From Sulfurimonas sp. (GTDB lineage Bacteria > Campylobacterota > Campylobacteria > Campylobacterales > Sulfurimonadaceae): a DNA stretch of 64,000 bases. The first letter of the stretch is position 1. Each line of letters opens with the position of its first letter. Positions 26,820-35,793 of the stretch are shown in pieces. Below the pieces are notes generated by a model. That model worked only from the letters and a program-made list of their open reading frames with translations. It did no database searches and was not told the origin of the DNA. The translations under genes were made by a program, and so were the position numbers. The stretch covers positions 253,967 through 317,966 of the forward strand of contig JAKFWK010000005.1 of NCBI GenBank assembly GCA_021732045.1, given 5' to 3'.

Positions 26820-27338
26820 TTGCTTACAAAAAAAGAGTTATGGATAAGGGAGCGACTATTTGCGTTAGAGCAAAATCAGCCAATAAAAGTAAATTTAGAG
26901 GATGAAGTTTTACTTTTTTATGAAATCATCAGTATTGATATGGATGAAGCTAGAGTCTTAAGAGAGTATCTTGAAAAAATCAAAGTTCAAAATGAAAAAA
27001 ATATTTTAATCTGTTATGATAAATTTTATATGTCTTATGCGAAAGAGTACTTACCATCAAGAGTTGATTATTTTGCAAAGCTTATGAACCTAAGTTATAG
27101 CGAGTTAAAGTTTAGAAAAATGAAGGGCAGGTGGGGAAGTTGTAGCTCAAAAGGAGTAATTACTCTCAATACTCAACTGATTAAAATTGATAAAAAAATA
27201 ATCGATTTTATAGTTGTTCACGAGCTCTCACATCTAGTACATATGAACCATTCAAAAATGTTTCATGGTTTAGTTAAACAGTATATTCCAGATGCAAAAG
27301 CATTAAATAGGGCTTTAAAAGAAACTAATATTATGTGA
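26820..27338 (+). CDS. DUF45 (YgjP/UTP-type) zinc-dependent hydrolase
   Basis: 172 residues from the first usual start, TTG at 26820. The core GRWGSCSSKGVITLN and the zinc site HELSHLVHMNHS (H134, H138, H144) are diagnostic of the SprT/YgjP-like M48-related family. The same frame stays open upstream to 26667 and reads PRLKNSYISVKKSGEITLKT, which looks like the missing N-terminal strands of the family, but holds no ATG, GTG or TTG. So the protein may begin near 26691 (ATA) or 26670 (ATC, six bases after AGGAG). Substrate unknown. Confidence 0.8.
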   Translation: MLTKKELWIRERLFALEQNQPIKVNLEDEVLLFYEIISIDMDEARVLREYLEKIKVQNEKNILICYDKFYMSYAKEYLPSRVDYFAKLMNLSYSELKFRKMKGRWGSCSSKGVITLNTQLIKIDKKIIDFIVVHELSHLVHMNHSKMFHGLVKQYIPDAKALNRALKETNIM

Positions 27339-27349
27339 TGCCATAAAAC

Positions 27350-28345
27350 TTAAAACTCAAACAATAGTTGCTGTTTACTTGTTGTTGGTCTATTTAACAG
27401 TGATTTATCAACGCCTACAATAAGAGCAAAATGAAAAATAGAACTCTTAAGTATCTCTATTATCTCTCTCTCGTCTTTGTAATAAAAAATATTTTCATCA
27501 TTTTCACACTCTATATTTTTTGGAATTATATATATTATTTTTGCCCAGTTTGCATTTTTTTGAAGAAATTTAATTTCTGAGTGAATTAGTTGGCTATTTT
27601 TTTCAAAAATCAACACTTTATCGCTTGTTCCAAACTCTTTTGGTTCAAAATTTCTGTTAGTAAATACCGCCATAAAGTGCTCAATCGGTACAAATTTTTT
27701 AACCCTATACTCTATTTTAAGAATTTCTAGTGTATTTAAAAGCTCTTCGAGGTATGGTATAAAAAAAGGCGACAGTAGTTGTCTTTCGTAAAAAATATTT
27801 TTAAATATAAAAGATGTTTCAAAAAGTGTTTGCTCCATAATTTCAATAGGCTCAACTATTGTTTGTGGTAGTTCTTTTATGGAGACAAATATATCTTTAT
27901 TTGTTAGGGTAGGGCAAAACAGTACAGTAGCTCTATCTTCAATGTTCCAGAGTTCTTTAAATATGACTCTAACATTACCAGACAGAGCAAGAAAGTTTGT
28001 TTGGGTTATGATTTGCAAAGAGAGCTTCAGTATAATTTCATTACACTCGTAAACAGTAACTTCTTTTTCAATCATCTTAAATCTGATTAACAGATTTAAT
28101 GCAACATCGAGATTATCTACTTTTACCCAAGCAATTTCACTATCACTTACTTTAGCAGAAGTGTCAAAAACTACACCATACGCACCATTTAAAACAGCTA
28201 GCTCAATCTCGCCACTGTCATAAGCAAAGAAAAGATCTCCTCTTTTTACTTTTGAAGCTTCAAAGATTATGTTCTCAAAACTGTTTATACATGGTTCGTT
28301 TATAAGTGTAGCATTTGTGAGTGCTAGAAAATTTTCAAGTCTCAT
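27350..28345 (-). CDS. Mur-ligase N-terminal-like protein without ATP loop
   Basis: 331 residues. The first ~75 (SKVKRGDLFFAYDSGEIELA, then VLNGAYGVVFD) resemble the UDP-substrate domain of MurE/MurF. Where Mur ligases have GTNGKTT the sequence reads LSGNVRVIFKELW, so no ATP-binding P-loop is present. The C-terminal part has Rossmann-like strand patterns. A ligase activity is unlikely; a regulatory or scaffold role in wall synthesis is a guess. Its start overlaps the metG stop by four bases, so it is made with MetG. Confidence 0.55.
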   Translation of the reverse strand: MRLENFLALTNATLINEPCINSFENIIFEASKVKRGDLFFAYDSGEIELAVLNGAYGVVFDTSAKVSDSEIAWVKVDNLDVALNLLIRFKMIEKEVTVYECNEIILKLSLQIITQTNFLALSGNVRVIFKELWNIEDRATVLFCPTLTNKDIFVSIKELPQTIVEPIEIMEQTLFETSFIFKNIFYERQLLSPFFIPYLEELLNTLEILKIEYRVKKFVPIEHFMAVFTNRNFEPKEFGTSDKVLIFEKNSQLIHSEIKFLQKNANWAKIIYIIPKNIECENDENIFYYKDEREIIEILKSSIFHFALIVGVDKSLLNRPTTSKQQLLFEF

Positions 28346-30276
28346 CCAATAGGCGTGCCAGCTTTTTTAGGCTTTTCTGGCCTAATTAGAGATAAGCCAT
28401 CCTCATCTTTGGCAGCAAGAAGCATTCCTTCTGAGAGCATTCCCATAAGTTTTGCGGGTTTTAAATTTGCGACAACACAAACTTGCGTACCAATAAGCGA
28501 CTCGGCACTATAAAATTCTTTGATTCCAGCCACAATTTGTCTGATTCTGCCATCACCCAAATCAACTTGAAGTTTTAGCAATTTAGTACTTTTAGGAACT
28601 TCCTCGGCCTCAAGAACAGTGCCAACTTTTAGAGATGTTTTAAAAAACTGACCTATCTCTATTAGATTATCTTGCTCTTTTATGCTCTCTATTGTATTTT
28701 TACTCTCTTCTTTTAGTAAAACAGGCTGAGCTGCTGGAGCTTCTGGCATTAAAGGCTCCTCTACACGAGGAAACAGAGGTGGAACTTTTTTAATACTAAA
28801 TAATTTTAATAATTTTCTATCTAATACAAGCTCTCTATAGCTAATATTATCAATTGTAAAATTGAGTGCATCGGCTATAATATTTGTCGTTTTTGGCATA
28901 ACTGGGCTTAGCATAATTGCGGCTTTTGCGAGTATATTTGCAACCAACGCCACTGTTGCAGCTGCTTCATCTTTTTTACCATTTTTCATCTTAACCCATG
29001 GCGCATGTTCTTCGATTGCTTTGTTTCCAATCGAAAACAACTTCCATAACTCTTCCAGATATCTATGTGCTTGAACTTGCTGCATTAGAGAATCAAGTGA
29101 ATCAAGCACGATATTCATGGCATCTAGCTCTTTTTTGTGGTACTTTTGTACATCAACACTGTTAATTTCATAGTCTGAATACTTCTCGCTCATGCCAATA
29201 ATGCGGTTTAGGAGATTACCAAGATCATTACTCAGCTCAGAGTTTATTCTATCTATAAAAGCCCGCTGTGAAAAATCGCCATCTTGGCCAAATGGAACTT
29301 CTCTAAGCATAAAATATCTTAAATTTTCAACCCCATAAGCATCTGCAACCTCTTTTGGAGCAACAACATTTCCCTTAGATTTTGACATTTTCTCACCATC
29401 TCTAGTCCACCAACCATGCGCACCAATATGTTTTGGAAGAGGTAAATCAAGGCTCATTAAAAAAGCTGGCCAATAGATAGCATGAAAACGAAGAATATCT
29501 TTGCCTACAAATTGAATAGATGCTGGCCAATATCTCATATTAGCATCATCTTTTCCATATCCAAGAGCCGTAATGTAGTTCATGAGAGCATCTAACCAAA
29601 CATACATAACATGTTTGTCGTCATTTAACGACTCTGGCATTTTAACGCCCCAAGTAAAAGATGTTCTTGTTACAGAGAGATCACGCAAGCCAGTCTTTAC
29701 GAAGTTTATAACCTCATTTGTGCGAGAGCGAGGAAGAACAAAATCTGGATTATCTGCATAATGTTTTAAAAGTGCACCTTCATATTTTGAGAGTCTGAAA
29801 AAATAACTCTCTTCTTTAACGATAGTCGTAGCTCTTCCACAATCAGGGCAAAATTGACCATCTATCAGTTGCGTTTCAGGGAAAAAAGTCTCACAGCTCA
29901 CACAGTAGTGACCCTCGTAAAAATCTTTATAAATATCACCTTTTGCGTACATAACTTCAAATGCCTTCTGGACACCTCTTTTATGATCTTCATCGGTAGT
30001 TCTTATAAACTTATCATAACAGATATCAAACTCATCCCATAAATTTTTAAAAGTAGCACTGATTTCATCCGCAAACTGTGCAGTTGATTTATTGTTTTTT
30101 ATAGCAGACTCTTCTATCTTCTGCCCATGCTCATCAGTTCCAGTTAAAAAGTATGTATCTTCTCCCTTTAGCTTCTCATATCTAGCCATAGTATCTGCGA
30201 TAAAGGTCGTATAAGCGTGCCCAATGTGAGCCTCGCCATTTACATAGTATATGGGTGTCGTTATATATTTACTCAA
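28342..30276 (-). CDS. metG: Methionyl-tRNA synthetase
   Basis: 644 residues. HIGH at 17-20, KMSKS near residue 300 and a zinc knuckle CVSC...CPDC near 125-150 mark a class I synthetase. The C-terminal ~100 residues (FFKTSLKVGTVLEAEEVPKS) are a Trbp111-type tRNA-binding domain. It charges initiator and elongator tRNA-Met. It lies 14 bases after the Cys-rich gene, in the order metG, small gene, fbp, mobB known from Campylobacter. Confidence 0.96.
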   Translation of the reverse strand: MSKYITTPIYYVNGEAHIGHAYTTFIADTMARYEKLKGEDTYFLTGTDEHGQKIEESAIKNNKSTAQFADEISATFKNLWDEFDICYDKFIRTTDEDHKRGVQKAFEVMYAKGDIYKDFYEGHYCVSCETFFPETQLIDGQFCPDCGRATTIVKEESYFFRLSKYEGALLKHYADNPDFVLPRSRTNEVINFVKTGLRDLSVTRTSFTWGVKMPESLNDDKHVMYVWLDALMNYITALGYGKDDANMRYWPASIQFVGKDILRFHAIYWPAFLMSLDLPLPKHIGAHGWWTRDGEKMSKSKGNVVAPKEVADAYGVENLRYFMLREVPFGQDGDFSQRAFIDRINSELSNDLGNLLNRIIGMSEKYSDYEINSVDVQKYHKKELDAMNIVLDSLDSLMQQVQAHRYLEELWKLFSIGNKAIEEHAPWVKMKNGKKDEAAATVALVANILAKAAIMLSPVMPKTTNIIADALNFTIDNISYRELVLDRKLLKLFSIKKVPPLFPRVEEPLMPEAPAAQPVLLKEESKNTIESIKEQDNLIEIGQFFKTSLKVGTVLEAEEVPKSTKLLKLQVDLGDGRIRQIVAGIKEFYSAESLIGTQVCVVANLKPAKLMGMLSEGMLLAAKDEDGLSLIRPEKPKKAGTPIG

Positions 30277-30290
30277 TTTTTTATCCTCAT

Positions 30291-30488
30291 CTAAAATTCA
30301 AATCCGCCAGTATCGCCTTTTGACATACTGTTGTAAACTGATTTTACATAATCAGTTCTTAGCTCACAACTAAAATACTCTTTGCAGTCACTACAACTCT
30401 TTAGATTTTTACTGCTTTGGCACTCTTTAACTTTGATTATCATCTCATCAAGATGAAGATCAAATCTATCTTTGTTTTGCATAGACAT
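30291..30488 (-). CDS. Small Cys-rich protein of the metG-fbp cluster
   Basis: 65 residues, acidic and helical, with four cysteines: [19 protein letters not shown]. The spacing (C-x8-C-x2-C-x5-C) could bind zinc or a cluster. A likely start is the ATG at 30488, or the one two codons later. It overlaps the fbp end. A gene of this size stands between metG and fbp in Campylobacter, from memory, so it is a conserved lineage protein of unknown role. Confidence 0.6.
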   Translation of the reverse strand: MSMQNKDRFDLHLDEMIIKVKECQSSKNLKSCSDCKEYFSCELRTDYVKSVYNSMSKGDTGGFEF

Positions 30489-31308
30489 CTTTTACTCTTG
30501 CGGTTTCATATTTTGAGCCGAAAAAGCAGACTGCTGTATCATGAATATGAGCATGTGAGAGCGTCATTAAATCATTAAAACCATCAATTGCCTCGCCACC
30601 AGATGTTTTAAAAATAAAAGCAAAAGGGAAAACTTCAAAAAGTTTGCGAAGCTTACCATTTGGTTTGTCGGAGGTTCCAGGATAACTAAATAGTCCGCCA
30701 CCTTTTAAGAGTATTTGATGTAAATCAGGAACCATTCCGCCAGAGTATCTTAGACGATAGCCCTCATTAAAAAAACTATCAACCATTTCTTTATGATAAG
30801 GTGCCCAGTTTTGTTGGGTGCCGCCAGGTGCGTTAAGATTGCCTTTCTCTTTTAAGCGAATCTCTTTTACAAACTCAAACTCACCTGCTTGAAGTAGATA
30901 AAGCTTTGTTTTGTTCTCTGCAAAAACCATCTCAACTCTTGGTCCGTAAACAACATAGCAAGAAGCAACCATATTTTTAGAGCCGAAATCATTTTCATAA
31001 ATTCCAAAAATAGAACCTACACTAAGATTTACATCTACCAACGAAGAGCCGTCTAATGGGTCGTATGCTATGAAATATTTTCCATCTTTATGCATTGGCA
31101 TAGGAAGCTCTTTCTCTTCGCTGGCAATTGTATTTACTGATAAAACTCTTGAGAACTCTTCCTCAATAATCATATCGCACTTAATATCAAGCTGAAGCTG
31201 AGTCTCTCCAGAGCTATTTTCTTGCTGTGAATAGCCTATATCTTTAACATCTATAGCCTCTTTTATTCTTATTGCGCTTCTTTGAATGGCGTCAAATATA
31301 TCTCTCAA
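30466..31308 (-). CDS. fbp: Fructose-1,6-bisphosphatase, class I
   Basis: 280 residues beginning at TTG, with AAGGAAG just upstream. The metal and phosphate site [20 protein letters not shown] is intact, and the [11 protein letters not shown] and [15 protein letters not shown] stretches fit class I enzymes. It hydrolyses fructose-1,6-bisphosphate in gluconeogenesis. It is shorter than E. coli Fbp (332), as usual in this lineage. It starts immediately after the mobB stop. Confidence 0.93.
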   Translation of the reverse strand: MRDIFDAIQRSAIRIKEAIDVKDIGYSQQENSSGETQLQLDIKCDMIIEEEFSRVLSVNTIASEEKELPMPMHKDGKYFIAYDPLDGSSLVDVNLSVGSIFGIYENDFGSKNMVASCYVVYGPRVEMVFAENKTKLYLLQAGEFEFVKEIRLKEKGNLNAPGGTQQNWAPYHKEMVDSFFNEGYRLRYSGGMVPDLHQILLKGGGLFSYPGTSDKPNGKLRKLFEVFPFAFIFKTSGGEAIDGFNDLMTLSHAHIHDTAVCFFGSKYETARVKDVYAKQR

Positions 31309-31812
31309 TTAAACTTCCTTTGCGTTTTTTAAAATCCACGATATAACATTATCGCAGTTATTTACATCTAAAATATCAATATTCGCTGGTAAATCATATT
31401 TTTTAATATCTATGCTGTTATCCGTTGCCAGAGCATCCATATATGGAAAATAGTCACAATCTAGTGAATTTCTAAACACGCTTATTCGCGGTAGTGGTAG
31501 GTTTTTAAGTCCCTCAACCAACAAAACATCAAAATCATCAAAAAGTCTAATCATCTCATCAAGTTCTTTTTGTTTTTTTGAAAAATATGTCGTTCTGTTT
31601 GGGGAAGTGACAATAACTTCAGCACCAGTATCCGAAAACTTGTAGCTATCTTTCCCCTCAACATCGAATCTAGCCTTGTCTTTTGGATCATGCTTGATGA
31701 TAGCAACAGCTTTTCCATGCTCATGAATAAGCCTTCTTGCTACTTTTAATATAAGTGTAGTTTTTCCACTATTTGATGGACCTGTAAATGCGACGGCTAA
31801 TCTTTTTTTCAA
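31309..31812 (-). CDS. mobB: Molybdopterin-guanine dinucleotide biosynthesis adapter
   Basis: 167 residues. The P-loop TGPSNSGKTTLI is at 10-21, and the KHDPKDKARFDVEGKDSYKF region is typical of MobB. It binds GTP and helps MobA form the guanine dinucleotide form of the molybdenum cofactor. First gene of the mobB-fbp-small gene-metG-Mur-like series. The lone sulfite dehydrogenase in the window would use the simpler cofactor. Confidence 0.9.
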   Translation of the reverse strand: MKKRLAVAFTGPSNSGKTTLILKVARRLIHEHGKAVAIIKHDPKDKARFDVEGKDSYKFSDTGAEVIVTSPNRTTYFSKKQKELDEMIRLFDDFDVLLVEGLKNLPLPRISVFRNSLDCDYFPYMDALATDNSIDIKKYDLPANIDILDVNNCDNVISWILKNAKEV

Positions 31813-31908
31813 TCAATATCTCTTTTATTGTTTAAGTGATTATACAAAATAGTCTTTAAAAACTGGTTTAACTAAGATATAATTCCTCAATTTTCAACAG
31901 GATTAAAA

Positions 31909-32391
31909 ATGAAATATTTTTTTATAATCTCTATATTTTTGCTATTTTTCACAGGATGTTCAGAAAAAAATGCGTTTGTTAAATTTAAGATGAGCAAAGA
32001 TGAAGAGCAAAGTGTTTCAAGTTTACAAACAAGTCAAATCAAATTTAAAAATGCAGAGATTGCTGGAGTTATTTCGGCTGTATATTTAAATGAGATTTAT
32101 CCAGAAAGATTTAAAGAGTATGACTCATTTTTTGTATATATCTACATGAAAGACTCAAAAAACACAGACTCCATAAATCCTAAAATAAATCTAGAGATGA
32201 ATGAAGCAATACCTAAAAATATAACAGAACTCTCAAGCAATAATGAGTTTACGCATCTAGTAGATATTAAAAGCAGTTGGAATAGATACTATTTAGTTGA
32301 GTTCGAGAAGGATTGCAATACGCTTAATCTTACTTTTGATAATGGATTATCTATGTCTAGTGTATTAAAATATATAAAAGGCGATCAGTAA
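31909..32391 (+). CDS. Predicted lipoprotein
   Basis: 160 residues. A lipoprotein signal with the lipobox LFFTGC puts the acylated cysteine at residue 17. The mature part is a small, Asn/Lys/Ser-rich domain of mixed strands without a known motif. Campylobacter has a lipoprotein gene beside mobB too, from memory. It stands alone on the plus strand and converges with yggT across a hairpin. Function unknown. Confidence 0.65.
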   Translation: MKYFFIISIFLLFFTGCSEKNAFVKFKMSKDEEQSVSSLQTSQIKFKNAEIAGVISAVYLNEIYPERFKEYDSFFVYIYMKDSKNTDSINPKINLEMNEAIPKNITELSSNNEFTHLVDIKSSWNRYYLVEFEKDCNTLNLTFDNGLSMSSVLKYIKGDQ

Positions 32392-32397
32392 GAAACC

Positions 32398-32417
32398 CAT
32401 ACGCCCTAAAGCGTATG
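32398..32417. terminator. Bidirectional hairpin between lipoprotein gene and yggT
   Basis: CATACGC (32398-32404) and GCGTATG (32411-32417) form seven perfect pairs; the yggT stop lies in the loop. No long T-run is present on either side, so its strength is uncertain. Confidence 0.4.
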
Positions 32418-32690
32418 AAGTAGCGAATTTATAACTACGATAAGAAGCTGCAGCGCAATTATAATAATCATTGGGGCCAAATCTAGGCCGTTAAAGTTTG
32501 TTTTTATATATTTTCTAACCAATCTATATGCCGGATTTGTAACTCTATATAAAAACTGAACTATTGGATTATATGGGTCAGGATTAACAAAACTAAGAAG
32601 CGCCGTTATAATAACCAACCATATATATATATTTATAAGGCTTAGAATGATAGCACCAAACCCTTGTATGATTTCCACTAATATGCTCAT
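32406..32690 (-). CDS. YggT-family membrane protein
   Basis: 94 residues with two hydrophobic segments (about 5-28 and 68-90) around the family signature [19 protein letters not shown]. YggT proteins are small inner-membrane proteins linked to osmotic tolerance or membrane-protein insertion; the role here is not known. Its start overlaps the gltX stop by four bases (ATGA). Confidence 0.85.
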   Translation of the reverse strand: MSILVEIIQGFGAIILSLINIYIWLVIITALLSFVNPDPYNPIVQFLYRVTNPAYRLVRKYIKTNFNGLDLAPMIIIIALQLLIVVINSLLHTL

Positions 32691-33985
32691 TTAACAATCT
32701 CCCCAATATAATTTTTCAAATATTTATAGACAGCAGCTAGATCTGGTCCATGCTCAACTCCAGTCAATAAAAGGCGAAGTGTTTTAAAGAAATCCTTTCC
32801 TTTAAGTCCAGACTCTTTCATGATGAAGTTCTTAAAATCATCATATTCCTCAAAGTATGGTGCCTTTTTAATAGTTTCGATGAGGATTAAAGATGCTTCC
32901 TTAAACTCTTGTGGAATCTCTTTATTTGCAAAAATAGGAGCTATTTTAGCTCTTAACTCTTTTATAGTTGAAATCTCTTCAAGATATACTTTTGCTAGTT
33001 CGCCTATCTCAATATCTGCAAAACCAACATATCTTGATAGCTCTTTTGCATCTAGATTTTTAAGATGCTCTTTGTTTATATATCTTAACATGTCAATACT
33101 AAAGCGGGCAGGGGATTTTGATACACTGTCTAGATTGAACCACTCTACTGCTTCACTCATATCAAAAATCTCTTTGGGAGGTTTATTTCCCATGAGAATT
33201 AGATAGTTTGCTATAGCTGATGGTAAAAAGCCCTCTTCTAAGAGCCATTTAACGCTCGAAGCATCATCTCTTTTACTCATCTTTTTACCATCATCGTTTA
33301 AGATAATAGGCAGATGCGCGTACTCGATTTTTTTACTGTAACCTAAAGCAGTGCGAATATGATCCTGTTTTGGTGTGTTGCTCATATGGTCTTCGCCACG
33401 AATAATTAAAGATATATCAGCTAGCATATCATCAACTGCACAAGCAAAGTTGTACATAGGTGTTTTATCTTGTCTCATAATTATAAAGCTGTCAACCGCA
33501 TCTGGCTCGAAACTAACATCACCTTTTATGTGATCATGAACAACCACTGTACTGTCTGGTCTTTTGATTCTTATAGTAAATGGGTTTGGATTATCTATAA
33601 CTAACTCATCTGGTAAGTTTCTACATGCATCGTCATATCTATATGCAGTTTTGCTATCTTTAGCTTCTTGTCGTTTTTTATCTAGCCAATCAGAAGAGCA
33701 AAAACAGCTAAATGCTTTTTTGTCATGTATGAGTTGAAGCGCCATAGCCACATGAAAACGAATATTTTCACTCTGATAAATAACTTGTGAGTACTCTATG
33801 CCAAAGAGAGCTAACATCTCTAATATCTCTTGGTCTTTACCCTCTATATTTCGTTCTTTATCGGTGTCTTCAATTCTGATGATAAGCTCTTCGCCTCTCT
33901 GCTTTGAAACAATATAATTAAATATAGCAACTCTCAAATTGCCTATGTGCATATCGCCAGTTGGGCTTGGTGCAAATCTTAACAT
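32687..33985 (-). CDS. gltX: Glutamyl-tRNA synthetase (GluRS2-like)
   Basis: 432 residues. [20 protein letters not shown] has the HIGN signature and [17 protein letters not shown] the KMSKR loop. The DMHIGNLR opening and the shorter length resemble H. pylori GluRS2, which charges tRNA-Gln with glutamate before amidation, more than the general GluRS1. This is my judgement from memory; a second gltX would be expected elsewhere in the genome. It heads gltX-yggT. Confidence 0.88.
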   Translation of the reverse strand: MLRFAPSPTGDMHIGNLRVAIFNYIVSKQRGEELIIRIEDTDKERNIEGKDQEILEMLALFGIEYSQVIYQSENIRFHVAMALQLIHDKKAFSCFCSSDWLDKKRQEAKDSKTAYRYDDACRNLPDELVIDNPNPFTIRIKRPDSTVVVHDHIKGDVSFEPDAVDSFIIMRQDKTPMYNFACAVDDMLADISLIIRGEDHMSNTPKQDHIRTALGYSKKIEYAHLPIILNDDGKKMSKRDDASSVKWLLEEGFLPSAIANYLILMGNKPPKEIFDMSEAVEWFNLDSVSKSPARFSIDMLRYINKEHLKNLDAKELSRYVGFADIEIGELAKVYLEEISTIKELRAKIAPIFANKEIPQEFKEASLILIETIKKAPYFEEYDDFKNFIMKESGLKGKDFFKTLRLLLTGVEHGPDLAAVYKYLKNYIGEIVK

Positions 33986-34147
33986 TAAAAATCCTATGAA
34001 TAATTTTTTTGTGATTTTATCGTAGCTAAGGTTTTGTTTTGCTTGATTGTTTTATTGTGCCGAAAATACGACAGTTTCGAGGAAAATTGAACTTCACAAA
34101 ATAATTATCGTCCAGCGTTAGCTGAACTGCTCAATACAAATAGAAAA

Positions 34148-34450
34148 CTATTTACCATTACCATAGTAAGTAGTTAAATAATTTTCAATAGTTTTTGCAT
34201 CTTTGTCGGATATAGGTGCTTTAAACGCATCTACCATTCTAATAATTTTTTCTCTCCAAAAAGCACGAGGCTGTGGTCCTTGGTTTATAAAATATCCAAA
34301 AGAGTGACACATAAGACAATTTGTATTAACCTCTTCAAAGCCTTTGCCCATTTTAATTGAGTATGAAACATATGGAACTTCTATGTTCTCTTTTACTTGC
34401 GCAAAAAGCGATGTTATTGTTAGAATTGTTATAAGTATAATTTTTCTCAT
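34148..34450 (-). CDS. sorB: Sulfite dehydrogenase cytochrome c subunit (SorB-like)
   Basis: 100 residues: Sec signal (about 1-17), then one CxxCH haem site (C45, C48, H49 in NCLMCHSFG) and a plausible methionine ligand at M72. It would take electrons from SorA in the periplasm and pass them to the cytochrome oxidase chain. It lies 12 bases after sorA. The region upstream to gltX (33986-34147) holds no gene I can support. Confidence 0.85.
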   Translation of the reverse strand: MRKIILITILTITSLFAQVKENIEVPYVSYSIKMGKGFEEVNTNCLMCHSFGYFINQGPQPRAFWREKIIRMVDAFKAPISDKDAKTIENYLTTYYGNGK

Positions 34451-34462
34451 TCCGTCTCCTTT

Positions 34463-35668
34463 TTATATGACTTCAACGGTCACAATATCTATGCCGTTGT
34501 ATTTGTAACCACCATGGTTCCATAAAACATTTTGGGCAAAAGGTTGTTCATGTCCAAATCTATCCACAGCTTTTGCCATAATTTCCAGTTTACCGTATGT
34601 TTTTGGCTTAAAACTGAATCTAAATGTTCTATAGGCATAGCGTCCTCGTGCATCATTATCAAGCAGTGATGCTTCCCAAGTTGTACCACCATCTAAAGAG
34701 ATAAGAACATTCTGTATACCAATCCCACCATCAAAGGCAACACCACGAACTACAAGTTGTGAATTAATTGTGATTGTTGACTTGTCTTCTGGAAAGCCGA
34801 TAACAGACTTTATATTCATCCTTGTAATTGGCTTTGTTTTTTTAACCAAATTGTCAGGTAGCTCACCTTCTGTTATGTTATCTGGAACGCGATAAGCCTC
34901 ATCCATAAAGAAATGGTGCTGATAATCACTTGTTACAGTGATATTTTTAAGCATTTTGACCCAGCTATCAGAAAAGTATCCAGGAAGAACAAGACGAACA
35001 GGATAGCCGTTAAGATATGGGAGATCCTCGCCATTCATCTGATAGGCAACTATGACATGGTCGTCAAGCTCATCGATATTAAGTTCACGCACAAAACCAG
35101 GGGTTTTATAATAAGCGGCGGTTTCCATACCATTAAATCCTATCCACTTGGCCCCATCTTTAAGTCCTGCTCTATGCAGAAGATCACTTAATCGCACACC
35201 TTTCCATTTTGCACAACCCATTGCTCCGCTACCCCATTGAACACCGCCAGTAATAGGCACAAATGCCGAACGACTATTTCCACCGCACTGCAAAACAGCT
35301 GTGACTTCTACTTGCTCAAAGTCATGTTTCAACTCATCAAGAGTAATAATATAATCCTTTTCTACAAGTCCGTTGACGCTAATAATGAACTTTTTAGGAT
35401 CAATATATGTAGGAATTTCGGGCATATGCCATCTCACAAAAAACTCATCATTAGGCGTAATGGCTTGAGTAAAAACATCACGCGGAGCCTCTAAAAGCGG
35501 AGGGCGATCTGAATGTGTAATCATTGGTCTTTTTTCTGGAAAATTAAACTTTAATATAGGCTGATTATCAATCGGCTGTCTCATCTTAACTTCACCACCA
35601 AAAGCACTAGCGCCAAGAGTAGAAACTCCTACAACAGCGGCACTTTTAAAAAAATCTCTTCTTTTCAT
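34463..35668 (-). CDS. sorA: Sulfite dehydrogenase molybdopterin subunit (SorA-like)
   Basis: 401 residues. A twin-arginine leader (KRRDFFKSAAVVGVSTLGAS) exports it folded. The sulfite oxidase fold has the molybdenum ligand C128 in AVLQCGGNSRS, the dimerisation domain (about 270-400) ends with NVLWNHGGYKYNGIDIV. With SorB it oxidises sulfite to sulfate, donating electrons to cytochrome c, fitting sulfur-oxidising metabolism. An AAGGAG ribosome site precedes the ATG. A YedY-type methionine sulfoxide reductase is the alternative, but the cytochrome partner and dimer domain favour SorA. Confidence 0.88.
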   Translation of the reverse strand: MKRRDFFKSAAVVGVSTLGASAFGGEVKMRQPIDNQPILKFNFPEKRPMITHSDRPPLLEAPRDVFTQAITPNDEFFVRWHMPEIPTYIDPKKFIISVNGLVEKDYIITLDELKHDFEQVEVTAVLQCGGNSRSAFVPITGGVQWGSGAMGCAKWKGVRLSDLLHRAGLKDGAKWIGFNGMETAAYYKTPGFVRELNIDELDDHVIVAYQMNGEDLPYLNGYPVRLVLPGYFSDSWVKMLKNITVTSDYQHHFFMDEAYRVPDNITEGELPDNLVKKTKPITRMNIKSVIGFPEDKSTITINSQLVVRGVAFDGGIGIQNVLISLDGGTTWEASLLDNDARGRYAYRTFRFSFKPKTYGKLEIMAKAVDRFGHEQPFAQNVLWNHGGYKYNGIDIVTVEVI

Positions 35669-35701
35669 TAAGTATATACTCCTTATCTTTTTTGGGAAGT
35701 T

Positions 35702-35726
35702 TATCGCAAAGTATCGCTTATCGATA
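35702..35726. promoter_or_regulatory. TATCG repeats between sorA and the LysR gene (candidate operator)
   Basis: TATCG occurs at 35702, 35712 and 35719; the first two read TATCGC and lie ten bases (one helical turn) apart. TATCG-CTTAT-CGATA (35712-35726) is a perfect inverted repeat and contains a T-N11-A LysR box. It sits between the divergent starts at 35668 and 35794. Confidence 0.5.
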
Positions 35727-35763
35727 TATCTATTTTTTCATCTTCTTATTCAATTTTTTTGTA

Positions 35764-35769
35764 TATAAT
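35764..35769 (+). promoter_or_regulatory. -10 box of the LysR regulator gene
   Basis: TATAAT 24 bases ahead of the ATG at 35794, with AAAGGA as ribosome site. Confidence 0.45.
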
Positions 35770-35793
35770 TTTAAAAGTCACAAAGGAAAAGTA

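Noticed and set aside
34090..34130. AGCGTTAGCT sequence resembling an integron attC core
   Set aside because: The GTTRRRY core is not matched (third R is C) and no paired RYYYAAC site of the right spacing is found.
35712..35730. CGATAT near the LysR gene as a sigma-28 -10 element
   Set aside because: No TAAA-type -35 at the right distance, and the bases are better explained by the TATCG repeats.
35692..35793. N-terminal extension of the LysR regulator
   Set aside because: It is hydrophobic, covers the promoter and lacks a ribosome site; the ATG at 35794 has AAAGGA and gives the normal helix-turn-helix start.
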